The position numbers and the translations under genes were made by a program. From Alphaproteobacteria bacterium (GTDB taxonomy: Bacteria > Pseudomonadota > Alphaproteobacteria > Rhodobacterales > Rhodobacteraceae), in assembly GCA_030425145.1 (NCBI GenBank), contig JAUHVK010000031.1, positions 1 to 48,841 on the forward strand: a stretch of 48,841 bases of DNA. Reading direction: 5' to 3'. The notes beneath the pieces are model-generated. The model made no database searches. It worked only from the letters and a program-made list of their open reading frames with translations, and was not told the DNA's origin. The first letter of the stretch is position 1; every line of letters starts with the position of its first letter. This document shows positions 16,366 to 24,379 of this stretch, piece by piece.

Positions 16366-18011
16366 TTGCAGTGGAACGATGGTCTCCCGTGGATGGCTTA
16401 ACGCTTGAGCCGAACGCGTTGGCTGCTGCAACAGAGATTGCGCGCAATTTGGCCCTCACCGCGGGTCCCGGCGCTGGCAAGACTGAAATGTTGGCGCAAC
16501 GTGCCGACTTCCTGCTTCGCACTGGAACTTGCCGTTACCCTCGCCGGATCCTCGCCATATCGTTCAAGACTGATGCTAGCCAAAATCTCAAGGCACGCGT
16601 CCGGAAACGCTGTGGACCTGGGCTGGCTGCGCGATTCGATAGCCACACCTTCCATGCCTTCGCTAAACGGATCATTGACCGGTTTCGCCCGGTGCTGAGC
16701 GGACGCGATGCGCTAAACCCTGATTACTCGATTGGCCCGCGCCGTGTGCAGCACCAGTCCATCACGTTCGCCGACATGGTGCCGCTCGCTTGCAAGATTA
16801 TCGAAGACAGCCTAGTCGCCCGAAATGCGGTGCGACAGACCTATAGCCATGTCTTCCTGGATGAATTTCAAGACTGCACGGATGAGCAATATCGCCTGAT
16901 ACTCGCTTGTTTCGGCGACACCCCGACAATCCTGACGGCTGTTGGCGATACCAAGCAAAGCATCATGGGCTGGGCCGGAGCGCTCGAGGGTATCTTCCAT
17001 ACCTTCGCCGATGCTTTCGATGCGCTGCCGCGCAATCTCTATCAGAATTTCCGTTCCGCGCCGGCGCTCCGTCGGATGCAGAATGCGATGGTCAAAGTGA
17101 TGGATCCGCCAGCAGCGCTCGACGATGCCGATATCATTGGCGACGAGGGTGAGATTTGCATTCTTCGATTTGAAGATGACGATGACGAAGCCAGTGGCTT
17201 GGCTGAGCGAATCCGGGACCTGATCGACGATGGCATCGAGCCCTCCGAGATTGCGATCCTAGTCAGCAAACAACAAAGTCTTTATTGTCGGCGTCTCGCG
17301 GCTGCTTTTGAGGCGGAAGAGATTCCGTTTCGGGAAGAAGATACGAAGCAAGACTTGGCGTCGGAGCCGGTCGCCTCCCTACTCATCGATTTTCTTCTGA
17401 TCGCAAGTGGCTCGCGCCAACCCTCCGCTTATCGTCGTTTGCTTGATCTGGTTGTTTTCAACCATGGCTATGACGAGGAACGAGAATATCAGCTGCGATC
17501 ACGCTGGGATCGCTTCGTAAACGAAACCAAGCAGAAGATTGCGGCGCATGAGCTCGATCTTCGGCAGATGGACGATTTGCAAGCTCTCGCCATATCACTG
17601 GTAGACAATGTTGGGCGTGATAGTCTCATCTCTTTATCGCCGGACTATGGGCATGGAGATCGCTTCGATGAGCTCATCGCCCAAACTCTTGAGCATGCGC
17701 ACATGCTGCTGCAGAGCCAAGCGGACTCATCAACAGCTCTAGCCTCATTTTCGGGTGACAGCGCTGTTCGCATTATGTCAGTGCACAAGAGCAAGGGCCT
17801 GGAGTTCGATACGGTAGTCATCCTTGGGGTCGAAAAAGAAACCTTTTGGGGCGAGCCGTCAGCGGAACGCGCAGCTTACTTCGTCGCGATCTCGCGCGCC
17901 AAACAACGGCTTCTGCTGACCACGTGCGGTCAGCGCCAGCGTCCGCAAGGAGCGAAACGCTGGTCCACTAACCGTCATGAGTACGACGAATTTCTTGCCT
18001 ACATACCGTGA
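16362..18011 (+). CDS. gajB: UvrD/Rep-type superfamily-1 helicase, GajB-like
   Basis: A 549-aa SF1A helicase. Motifs: Walker A GPGAGKT (35-41), motif II DEFQD (167-171), motif III GDTKQSIMGWAG (195-206), motif IV near YQNFRS, motif V SVHKSKGLEFD (473-483) and motif VI VAISRAKQRL (508-517). It is shorter than full UvrD (about 720 aa) because the 1B/2B insertions are reduced, as in GajB. It starts inside the stop of the OLD-family gene (ATGA), so the two are translated together. In Gabija the helicase-like partner assembles with GajA tetramers and supports defence. It could act alone in repair, but the pairing makes that unlikely. Confidence 0.88.
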   Translation: MIAVERWSPVDGLTLEPNALAAATEIARNLALTAGPGAGKTEMLAQRADFLLRTGTCRYPRRILAISFKTDASQNLKARVRKRCGPGLAARFDSHTFHAFAKRIIDRFRPVLSGRDALNPDYSIGPRRVQHQSITFADMVPLACKIIEDSLVARNAVRQTYSHVFLDEFQDCTDEQYRLILACFGDTPTILTAVGDTKQSIMGWAGALEGIFHTFADAFDALPRNLYQNFRSAPALRRMQNAMVKVMDPPAALDDADIIGDEGEICILRFEDDDDEASGLAERIRDLIDDGIEPSEIAILVSKQQSLYCRRLAAAFEAEEIPFREEDTKQDLASEPVASLLIDFLLIASGSRQPSAYRRLLDLVVFNHGYDEEREYQLRSRWDRFVNETKQKIAAHELDLRQMDDLQALAISLVDNVGRDSLISLSPDYGHGDRFDELIAQTLEHAHMLLQSQADSSTALASFSGDSAVRIMSVHKSKGLEFDTVVILGVEKETFWGEPSAERAAYFVAISRAKQRLLLTTCGQRQRPQGAKRWSTNRHEYDEFLAYIP

Positions 18012-18148
18012 ACACCTAGGACGTTGGATCGCATGACGTCAGTGCCAATGGGACAGTTTAGGTCGCTTTGATGAGGGAGATTTGCCGCCTTGCGCTCGCA
18101 GCGAAAGACCGCTCCCCGCCCGCCTAGCAGAAAATCATGCCCGCCACC

Positions 18149-20173
18149 TTATCGAGCAACCAGCTTTTCACCACCATCGCCCTCTCGCAGCATCGCTTCC
18201 ATATCGTCCAAGCCATCAACGGCAGAGCGCATCTGCGCCTCATCATCCACGCCCACAGCCTCGGTATCAGCAACTTGGACCTCAAAATCCATCTCCATCT
18301 GGCGCTGTTCCTCGGCGATGACGGCTTGAACGACGGGCGCGGTTTTCTTTGCGACGATGGCGGTTTGCCCTGAAGATTGGCCGCTGCCCGCAACGTGGCT
18401 TGCGCTCTCCACAACCGCATCAGTTTCAGGTCCACCTGGTCCGTTCGCTGGCGGAGTCATCGGCATGGCGCGCACACTCAGCGGCAGATTGCCTTGCGGC
18501 CCCCCTCCCCCCAGCTCCGGAAACGGCAACTCGCCCGTCTGCGCCGCGTGGATCGCCTTGAACAGCCGATCGTCGAAGTACTGGATCCGCTTGGCCCGGA
18601 CAGGCATTTGCGCATCGATCACCATGACGATCTCATCAAGCGGCAGGCGGCGCGCCTCATCTTCCGGCAACAGCGAGCTCTCTTCAGTCCGGGTCGATTG
18701 GCTGCGGCCCTCGAAGGGGTTCTTGCCGATGGACTGGGATCGCGTGATGACGGTCTTGGTGGTCTTTCCGACAGCCTTGCTGAGCTCCTCGACGGTTTTC
18801 TCATCCGAGGGAGTCAAATAGAGCTTCACGCCGGCATTGCCCTGCAGGGCGCGCCGGGTGTTCTCGCCATAGATTTCATCGAGGGCGGGGATGGTTTGCG
18901 TGACCACGGCCAAATGCCCGCGATAGGTCCGCAGGGTCTCGATGCTCTCGACCACGATGGGCATCTTGCCGAGACGGTTGAACTCGTCGAGCATGATCAT
19001 CACTGGCCATGGCTCGTCTGGCCCGGGATCCTTTTCCTGCATGGCGGAGAGAAGGTCCGAGAAGAAGAGCCGGATCAGGGGTGCGAGCGGCTTCACCATC
19101 AGCGGCTGGACCACGAGATAGACGGAGAAGGGCGTCTTGCGGATCGTTCGGAAGTCAAAGTCCGACACCGCCGTCGCCTCATCGATGGCCGGGTTCTGCC
19201 ATTGATCGAGCCCCGAGGTCATCAGGAGCGAGACGTAAGAGGTCAGGGTGTCATTGTTGGTCGAGGCCAGCCGCGTGAAGATCAGTTTTGCGGCCCGGTT
19301 CTCCACCTCATGGCCCCGCGCGAAGTATTCCTTCTGCTTGTTCCCACCCGAGGCCGCGATCCGGTAGATCTCGCCCAAGGTCGGGCGCTTGCGCTGGAAG
19401 GCCAGCAGGCCTGCCGCCACGAAGAGATCGATCCCGCCTTTGAGGAGGCCCTGCACCCGGTCGTTGTCGCTCTGCAGGAAGAGCGTCGCCAGGAGCTGCA
19501 ATTCCATCTGCTGGCGCGCGGGATCTTTCAGTTGATAGATGCGCAGGAGCGGGTTGTAACGATGCGTGCGCTTGCCCTCCCAATCGGTGGGGGCAAAGCG
19601 ATAGACCTTGTCGCCTTGGGCTGCGCGGTGTCGGGCCGTGGCCTCAAAGCACTCGCCCTTCACATCGAGCGTCACGGCGGAGCCTTGCCAGGTCAGCAGG
19701 TTCGGAATGACGAAGCCCGTGGTCTTGCCGCGGCCCGTGGGCGCCACGATCAGCGCATGCGGAAAAACTTTGGAGCAGATGTAATTGGCGCGGGAGCCCG
19801 GCGGCCCCAGCTTGCCGAGGATGAACCCGGTGCCGGGCGCCCCGAAGAACCCATTGGCCTTCATCTCGCGCGCGGTCTGCCAATGGGTCTGGCCAAAGCG
19901 TGTCAGGGCGGACCCCGAGAGGGCGAGGCTCAGCATCAGGCCGGCGGCGGCGAAGCTGCCGATGATCAGGTGAATAAGTTGGGCGTCCTCCGGGCGGCGG
20001 TCCAAGATCGCCATGTAGTTCTGCGCGATATAGGCAAAGTCGATCTCGGCCCCAAAGCCGAGATCCTGGTAGGTCAGCACCGCCGAGGCGATCGTATAGC
20101 CCATGGCCCCGGTCACCAGCGTCACCATCAAGACCCCTGTTGCGATCCGCGCTTTTCCCATGGAGGCGCTCAA
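18149..20173 (-). CDS. virD4: VirD4/TraG coupling protein of conjugation
   Basis: The coupling protein is the membrane ATPase that delivers the relaxase-DNA complex to the T4SS. The 674-aa product has two N-terminal transmembrane helices (about 10-32 and 64-88), Walker A APTGRGKT (144-151), Walker B VMIMLDEFNRLGK, and the TraG pattern TLRTYRGHLAVVTQTIPALDEIYG. The C-terminal 130 residues are low-complexity and acidic, typical of coupling-protein tails. It overlaps the relaxase gene by 4 nt. Together with the virB genes on the left it makes up a transfer apparatus; the two were probably closer before the cargo block 5420-18011 arrived. Confidence 0.95.
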   Translation of the reverse strand: MSASMGKARIATGVLMVTLVTGAMGYTIASAVLTYQDLGFGAEIDFAYIAQNYMAILDRRPEDAQLIHLIIGSFAAAGLMLSLALSGSALTRFGQTHWQTAREMKANGFFGAPGTGFILGKLGPPGSRANYICSKVFPHALIVAPTGRGKTTGFVIPNLLTWQGSAVTLDVKGECFEATARHRAAQGDKVYRFAPTDWEGKRTHRYNPLLRIYQLKDPARQQMELQLLATLFLQSDNDRVQGLLKGGIDLFVAAGLLAFQRKRPTLGEIYRIAASGGNKQKEYFARGHEVENRAAKLIFTRLASTNNDTLTSYVSLLMTSGLDQWQNPAIDEATAVSDFDFRTIRKTPFSVYLVVQPLMVKPLAPLIRLFFSDLLSAMQEKDPGPDEPWPVMIMLDEFNRLGKMPIVVESIETLRTYRGHLAVVTQTIPALDEIYGENTRRALQGNAGVKLYLTPSDEKTVEELSKAVGKTTKTVITRSQSIGKNPFEGRSQSTRTEESSLLPEDEARRLPLDEIVMVIDAQMPVRAKRIQYFDDRLFKAIHAAQTGELPFPELGGGGPQGNLPLSVRAMPMTPPANGPGGPETDAVVESASHVAGSGQSSGQTAIVAKKTAPVVQAVIAEEQRQMEMDFEVQVADTEAVGVDDEAQMRSAVDGLDDMEAMLREGDGGEKLVAR

Positions 20174-22509
20174 TGGACCTGACCCCGCTCGGTCTCTCCA
20201 TCCACGTCTGTCGCGCGGTGTTTTTCGTATTCGGCGTCGGCCAGATCATCGACCAACTGGCGCAAGGCCTCCGTGTTGGCCGTCGCGGCATCGGATTGCA
20301 GATAGACCTTGGCGACATAGAGCCGGTCGAGGCGGTCCTCGAGAACCTTGTCCAGCGCATCGGCATCGCCGGATGTGAGCCGCTCAAGTTGACGGTTATC
20401 CAGCACCCGCGCGATCTCGTCGCGGAAGGCGTCCCGCTCCGCCTCGCTCTCGAAGGGCGCGGAGAACTCCCCGGCCCGCTCATGGTCCAGAACACGCGCA
20501 ATCTCGTCTGCAAGGCGGTCGGCACGGTCAGACTGCGGCGCAGTTTCACCGCGGGCTGCGAGGAGTGCGTCGCGCGTGCCAGACCCAAGCCCCTCGCGCA
20601 ACTCGTTTTCGCGGCGGACCTGATTGATGACCTCCGTGTCGCGTATCTCGACGACGGCCGCATAGGTCGCACCGAGCCCGCGGGCAAGGTGGGACGGCAT
20701 GTCCGGATAGCGCGCGCGCAAGTCATCCGTGACTGCATCTGCAACGGGCGTGCGGACGTCGCGTCCCGCTATGATCCGGTCGACTTCGCGGGTGATCTCA
20801 CTGGCGCGGGCCGCATCGGTGATGGTCTCCCTGTAGGGCTCAGACCGGTCAATCACATCGCCAGGGCGTGAGAGCAGATCCGGGTGTGCCTCGAGATATG
20901 CACGCTGCTCCGTCTCGATCCGGCGCTCCGCTCGCGATACGACCTCCCAATCCCTGTCCTCGATCTGCTGCGCGGTCAGGCCGTCTGCGCGCATCTCCTG
21001 ACGGATTGTCCGTTCCATCGCCCGCACCGCGCCCTCATGATAATGGAACCGCTCGCTGTCCGCTTCCGCTTCCATGACACCATCCCGGCGCAGCACGTTC
21101 TCCCGTTCCAAAAGCGTGCCAAGTTCGACATGTACATCGTTGAGAATGTCGCGCGCCTGTTCCAGATCGGCGCGGCGTTCAAGGTTCAGATCGCGCGCCT
21201 CAGCTACTTTGGAGAGATCATTGGCGATCCATTGATGCTCGAGCGCGGCGCTCGAGGCCCCGGTCTCGATCCGGGCCACCACTTCCGATGTGCTGATCCC
21301 GGTGCCCCGCAGTGCCGCGTCAATGCGCGATCTCAAGTCGGGCGTGGCCAGACGCGCGAGCTGGCTGGCGTCGATATTGGCTTCGGAATAGATCCCGCCC
21401 TCCGAGGGGGTCTCTGACAACGTGCTCGAACGCAAACCGAGAGGCTGCATGTGCTGGACCTGCCTCTGGATCTCGATGAGGCGTTTTTCCAGCACGGGAC
21501 GTTCCGCGTCAGACTTCTCGGCGATCATGCCCTGCACCCGCGCGAGCTTTTCCGCATAGAGGCTTCTCAGATCCTCGAAGCTTTGATCCTCGGCCATATA
21601 CACATCTCCTGTTCGGTCCACCTGCCCGCCGCGCGCCAGCACCTCGCCCGCGCGAAAGAGGGCTGCGGCAATATCCTCGCGGGCCTCGCGCGAAGCCTCC
21701 GCAGCAAGCGAGTGGTAGACAGTTCTGGTATTGGCGATCTCCGCCAGCGTCCGCGTCAGGTCCTGCCCCACGCGTTCCCGCTCGCGGGGCGCGCGACCCT
21801 CTTCTTTCGCCGCATAAACCTCGCTGGTGCGGGCTGGGTAATGCACAACCCCGCGATCCACCCGGCGCGTGGCCTCCAGGCGCACGCCGTACTTCTCCGC
21901 CTCCTCGACCATGGCGAGGCGGAAGTCGTCATAGTTGAAGCGATGGTTGCGCCCCAGAAAGAAGAACTCGCCTTCTTGCGAGCGGCGGTTCAGCACCAGA
22001 TGCGCATGGGGGTGATCGCGGTCCTCATGCACCGCGATGATGTAGTCGAAATGCCCCGCATCGGTCTGGAAGAACCGCTCGGCCACAGCCGTCGCGATGT
22101 CGCACACATCCTCCCCGCGCGTGCCGATGGGGAAGGACATGAGCATGTGGGTGGTCTGTCCGAGCTTGGGCTTGAAGCCCGCATCCCACCGCTTGGCAAA
22201 GCGCTCGGTCAGGTCCTTGATGTCACCGGCCTCGAGCTTCGCCTTGCCGTCCAGAAACCCGCTACTGTCCACGATATGGGTGGACTTGGTGGTGAGGTAC
22301 TCGAGCTGGTTTGCGAGCTGCGATTTGGTATGCGTCCCCCCGCCCCGGATCGCCTTGAAGACCGCCGGTCGATGCCCGGCTGCCGCGCGCACAAGCTGGG
22401 TCTGCTTGGCCACGTGCAGACCTTGCATCGAGCCCCGGACGCGGCTCCAGCCATCCCGAAAGACCTCGCCCGTGACGGCATGGACGGCATCATTCAGCCG
22501 CATGGGCAA
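20170..22509 (-). CDS. virD2: VirD2-type relaxase/mobilisation nuclease
   Basis: A 779-aa relaxase that nicks at oriT and leads the transferred strand into the recipient. Tyr71 in QLEYLTTKS is the candidate nucleophile; the HUH-type metal site is HEDRDHPHAHL (His161, His168, His170). The relaxase domain covers about the first 260 residues, followed by a long Arg/Glu-rich helical region that likely binds partners. It follows mobC with a 20-nt overlap (14 nt if the ATG at 22503 is used) and overlaps virD4 by 4 nt. A VirD2/MOBP-like class is inferred from these motifs. Confidence 0.93.
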   Translation of the reverse strand: MPMRLNDAVHAVTGEVFRDGWSRVRGSMQGLHVAKQTQLVRAAAGHRPAVFKAIRGGGTHTKSQLANQLEYLTTKSTHIVDSSGFLDGKAKLEAGDIKDLTERFAKRWDAGFKPKLGQTTHMLMSFPIGTRGEDVCDIATAVAERFFQTDAGHFDYIIAVHEDRDHPHAHLVLNRRSQEGEFFFLGRNHRFNYDDFRLAMVEEAEKYGVRLEATRRVDRGVVHYPARTSEVYAAKEEGRAPRERERVGQDLTRTLAEIANTRTVYHSLAAEASREAREDIAAALFRAGEVLARGGQVDRTGDVYMAEDQSFEDLRSLYAEKLARVQGMIAEKSDAERPVLEKRLIEIQRQVQHMQPLGLRSSTLSETPSEGGIYSEANIDASQLARLATPDLRSRIDAALRGTGISTSEVVARIETGASSAALEHQWIANDLSKVAEARDLNLERRADLEQARDILNDVHVELGTLLERENVLRRDGVMEAEADSERFHYHEGAVRAMERTIRQEMRADGLTAQQIEDRDWEVVSRAERRIETEQRAYLEAHPDLLSRPGDVIDRSEPYRETITDAARASEITREVDRIIAGRDVRTPVADAVTDDLRARYPDMPSHLARGLGATYAAVVEIRDTEVINQVRRENELREGLGSGTRDALLAARGETAPQSDRADRLADEIARVLDHERAGEFSAPFESEAERDAFRDEIARVLDNRQLERLTSGDADALDKVLEDRLDRLYVAKVYLQSDAATANTEALRQLVDDLADAEYEKHRATDVDGETERGQVH

Positions 22510-23071
22510 ACTCCCTCAGCGCGGCCGTGGCCTGCAGCTGCATCGCGTCCCGACGGCGGCGCAGGAGCAGATCGATCTCGTCAGCCGAATCCAGAATGAA
22601 CCGCGCCAGCCCGCGCATCTGCGCAAGGCGCAATTCGGTGAACTCCGAACCAGCCCCCCGCCCCCGCCGGTTGGCCTGCGTCATCTGCTTGGCAATCTGC
22701 GCGACCCCATTGCCGACCTCGTGCAAAGAGGCCCTGTATCGCGCCATCTCGGCCGCCATCTGCGCATCCGGAACGAACACCCCGCCTGCCGCCTGAATGA
22801 GCCGCCGCAGCCCCTCGGCCCGGCTCTCGATCTCGGCGGCGGCCAGCACCGCGTCGAGCGCCTCAAGCTCCGCAGCCGTGACCTTCACACTGACCGCCGA
22901 GACCGGGATCGCGGCATCCATCTGACGCTCGGCATCAGCTTTCAGGACGTAGCGCACGGCCCGCGATGTGACCTCGAAACGCTCAGCCAGCTCAGACGTC
23001 GACACACCCTCCGCGGCCTCGCGGACGATCTGCATTTTCTCGATCTCTGTCAGGCGTTTTGTTCGGGACAT
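22490..23071 (-). CDS. mobC: MobC-like relaxosome accessory protein
   Basis: A 193-aa protein with two parts. The N-terminal 55 residues are a helix-turn-helix (KRLTEIEKMQIVREAAEGVSTSEL then FEVTSRAVRYVLKA). The C-terminal part is a MobC-type helical domain with LEALDAVLAAAEIESRAEGLRR and HEVGNGVAQIAKQMTQANR. MobC proteins bind oriT and open DNA around the nick. I place the start at 23071 (MSRTKRL); upstream codons are hydrophobic and do not fit. The adjacent non-coding region holds palindromes and a nick-like sequence, as expected for its binding site. Confidence 0.88.
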   Translation of the reverse strand: MSRTKRLTEIEKMQIVREAAEGVSTSELAERFEVTSRAVRYVLKADAERQMDAAIPVSAVSVKVTAAELEALDAVLAAAEIESRAEGLRRLIQAAGGVFVPDAQMAAEMARYRASLHEVGNGVAQIAKQMTQANRRGRGAGSEFTELRLAQMRGLARFILDSADEIDLLLRRRRDAMQLQATAALREFAHAAE

Positions 23072-23088
23072 GCGGAAGAAAGACCCTC

Positions 23089-23100
23089 TATTTCCTGCCA
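23089..23100 (+). other. Candidate relaxase nick site
   Basis: The plus strand reads TATTTCCTGCCA. The VirD2 nick region of Ti-plasmid borders reads TATATCCTGCCA on the cleaved strand (recalled), which is 11 of 12 identical, and IncP oriT has a related ATCCTG|C. By analogy the nick would fall after G23097. It lies 18 bp from the mobC start, and the relaxase is VirD2-like, which strengthens the case. Confidence 0.45.
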
Positions 23101-23278
23101 CCTTCCACCAAGGCTGCCCCCACCTTACGATAATATACCAAGCTGTCAATTATATACTTCCGTCGCTTTCAGTCTCAGGCAGCCTTGGTGTCCGCTTCAC
23201 GCCGCGGCCCGCAGGGACGCGGCTCTGCAGCCCTCACCACCGGGCGACCCACCTGTCCTAGGGGTCCCGTCCACCAGC

Positions 23279-23331
23279 CCCGCCCGAGGGTCTGGCCGAA
23301 CACCACGTGTTCGGACGGAACCGCGGGCGGG
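23279..23331. repeat. 53-bp imperfect palindrome with nested perfect arms
   Basis: Outer arms CCCGCCCG (23279-23286) and CGGGCGGG (23324-23331) and inner arms CCGAACAC (23296-23303) and GTGTTCGG (23307-23314) are each perfect and share one centre at 23305. The two 9-nt spacers between them pair at 5 of 9 positions. The hairpin could form on either strand. It has no T-run, so a terminator is unlikely; a protein-binding or oriT structure fits better. Confidence 0.75.
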
Positions 23332-23376
23332 CGCAAACCCCACCGACAGGGCGGACAGGCAGGGTCAAGGAGGGCC

Positions 23377-23396
23377 AGATTTGGGCCCCCAAATCT
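23377..23396. repeat. 20-bp palindrome
   Basis: AGATTTGGG (23377-23385) and CCCAAATCT (23388-23396) are perfect inverted repeats separated by CC. It sits between the larger palindrome and the next gene within the candidate transfer origin. It may be a binding site for MobC or a plasmid regulator. Confidence 0.6.
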
Positions 23397-23568
23397 CTGC
23401 CGCAAAAACCGGGAGGCCCTGGCCGATAGGTTTTTGTGGATGGCCCCCTTGAGGCTGACTGGCCGGTCTGTCGCTACCTGATCATTCCGGGGGAGGTGCG
23501 TCTGTTGAATGCGCAGCGACCGGCAACTTCGTGAAGTCGCCTCGGGCGATCTGACCGCCGGGCACGGC

Positions 23569-23617
23569 ATCCCTGGAACAGGGATCGGGCCGCCCCAAGA
23601 TCATCCTGGGGCGGCCC
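23569..23617 (-). terminator. Double hairpin downstream of the 68-aa gene
   Basis: Two adjacent perfect hairpins: ATCCCTG/CAGGGAT (23569-23575 with 23579-23585) and an 11-bp GC-rich stem GGGCCGCCCCA/TGGGGCGGCCC (23587-23597 with 23607-23617). They begin 17 nt after the stop codon of the minus-strand gene. There is no T-run, so termination may be weak or the structure may act in RNA stability. Confidence 0.6.
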
Positions 23618-23633
23618 ATCCTCGTCAGAGGAT

Positions 23634-23840
23634 TTAGTCCTGGGGATCTTTCGCACTCGGCGGAAACATCACCAGCTCCGAGACCGCGACCGGGAAGTCG
23701 AGCTTGAGGCTGAAGAACTCCGAGCCGTCCCCGTTGCGGGTGTTGCGGAACATCGCGCTCACGCGCTGAAAACGGGTGCGCTCCTGGCCATCGGTATCGG
23801 TGAACTTGACGGGGACGGTGGCGACGTAGTGGTGGGTCAT
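23634..23840 (-). CDS. Small conserved hypothetical protein
   Basis: A 68-aa protein: HHYVATVPVKFTDTDGQERTRF, then RVSAMFRNTRNGDG and a C-terminal hydrophobic LDFPVAVSELVMFPPS. The ribosome site AAGGAGAG lies 8 nt before ATG. Short beta-rich proteins like this recur beside mobilisation genes of alphaproteobacterial plasmids, but I know no function. A degenerate inverted copy of its 5' end lies 180 bp upstream. A strong hairpin pair follows the stop. Confidence 0.75.
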   Translation of the reverse strand: MTHHYVATVPVKFTDTDGQERTRFQRVSAMFRNTRNGDGSEFFSLKLDFPVAVSELVMFPPSAKDPQD

Positions 23841-23854
23841 TTGGGTCTCTCCTT
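23834..23854 (-). repeat. Left copy of a 21-bp inverted repeat
   Basis: This segment, which carries the ribosome site and first codons of the 68-aa gene, is repeated perfectly in opposite orientation at 24015-24035. The 21-bp identity is far above chance and marks an inverted duplication. Confidence 0.85.
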
Positions 23855-24014
23855 GTTGCGATGGGGATCACCCGGCACGGGGGCAAGAGGCCCGGTCGCA
23901 AGCGCAAATGCGGAGGGTCCGCGGCCCCGCCGTGGAAGCCGTATTTGTGCTTGCCGAAGCGTGAGCTGAGGGCACGATTGGGCCGACCCCGTGCGATCCA
24001 CATCTATGAGCAAA

Positions 24015-24160
24015 AAGGAGAGACCCAAATGACCCTTGCCATCACGCCGCAGCGACCATCCGCGTCCTCGTCCCGCCGATCCTGGCCGGGGTGCTGACGG
24101 AGCCCGCCCGCGTGGATGCGATGTTCCGAAACACCTCCCGAGGGACGCGCAAGTCTTCGG
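24015..24160 (+). pseudogene. Decayed inverted copy of the 68-aa gene
   Basis: On the plus strand the leader AAGGAGAGACCCAA plus ATGACCC is identical to that of the 68-aa gene. About 92 nt after the ATG it carries ATGTTCCGAAACACC, matching ATGTTCCGCAACACC, which lies 87 nt after the ATG in the intact gene. The 5-nt difference shifts the frame, and a TGA ends the first frame after 22 codons. Between these anchors the sequences have diverged. I read it as an old inverted duplication that has lost function. Confidence 0.55.
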
Positions 24161-24351
24161 CCTCAAATGCGACGTCTCGACCCCTCGCGTCTTGTCCCGC
24201 TGACGATGTGCGTGAGGTGCGCACCATCCCCAGCCCGTACCGATGCGGATGGGCCGTACTCTGACGGACCGGGTAGAGGGATAACGGAGCTGGACGCCGC
24301 AGCCTGTCGATCTTGCGTAACCGACCGCACGCGCCATGACACATGACGAAA

Positions 24352-24372
24352 GGGCCGCGCCAAGCGCGACCC
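24352..24372 (-). terminator. Rho-independent-like terminator after the DUF2493 gene
   Basis: On the minus strand GGGTCGCGC and GCGCGGCCC form a 9-bp stem (one G-T pair) with a TTG loop, followed by CTTTCG. It lies 8 nt past the stop of the DUF2493 gene. Confidence 0.7.
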
Positions 24373-24379
24373 CCTCTCT

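Larger units (their letters stand above)
23072..23633. other. Palindrome-rich non-coding region, candidate oriT
   Basis: About 560 bp with no gene, directly upstream of mobC and the relaxase. It holds a sequence close to the Ti/IncP nick motif (23089-23100), an AT-rich stretch with two 8-bp near-identical direct repeats (TAATATAC / TTATATAC, about 23131-23158), a 53-bp imperfect palindrome (23279-23331) and a 20-bp palindrome (23377-23396). Such clustering next to mobC is characteristic of an origin of transfer. Functional assignment is inference. Confidence 0.6.

Noticed and set aside
18377-20182. Long plus-strand frame opposite virD4
   Set aside because: It is a GC-rich antisense shadow: the minus-strand frame contains all TraG/VirD4 motifs.
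23599-23608. ATCCTG in the loop of the 23587-23617 hairpin as a relaxase nick site
   Set aside because: It lies in the loop of a structure placed right after a stop codon, which fits a terminator better; the site at 23089-23100 is closer to mobC and matches the longer Ti motif.
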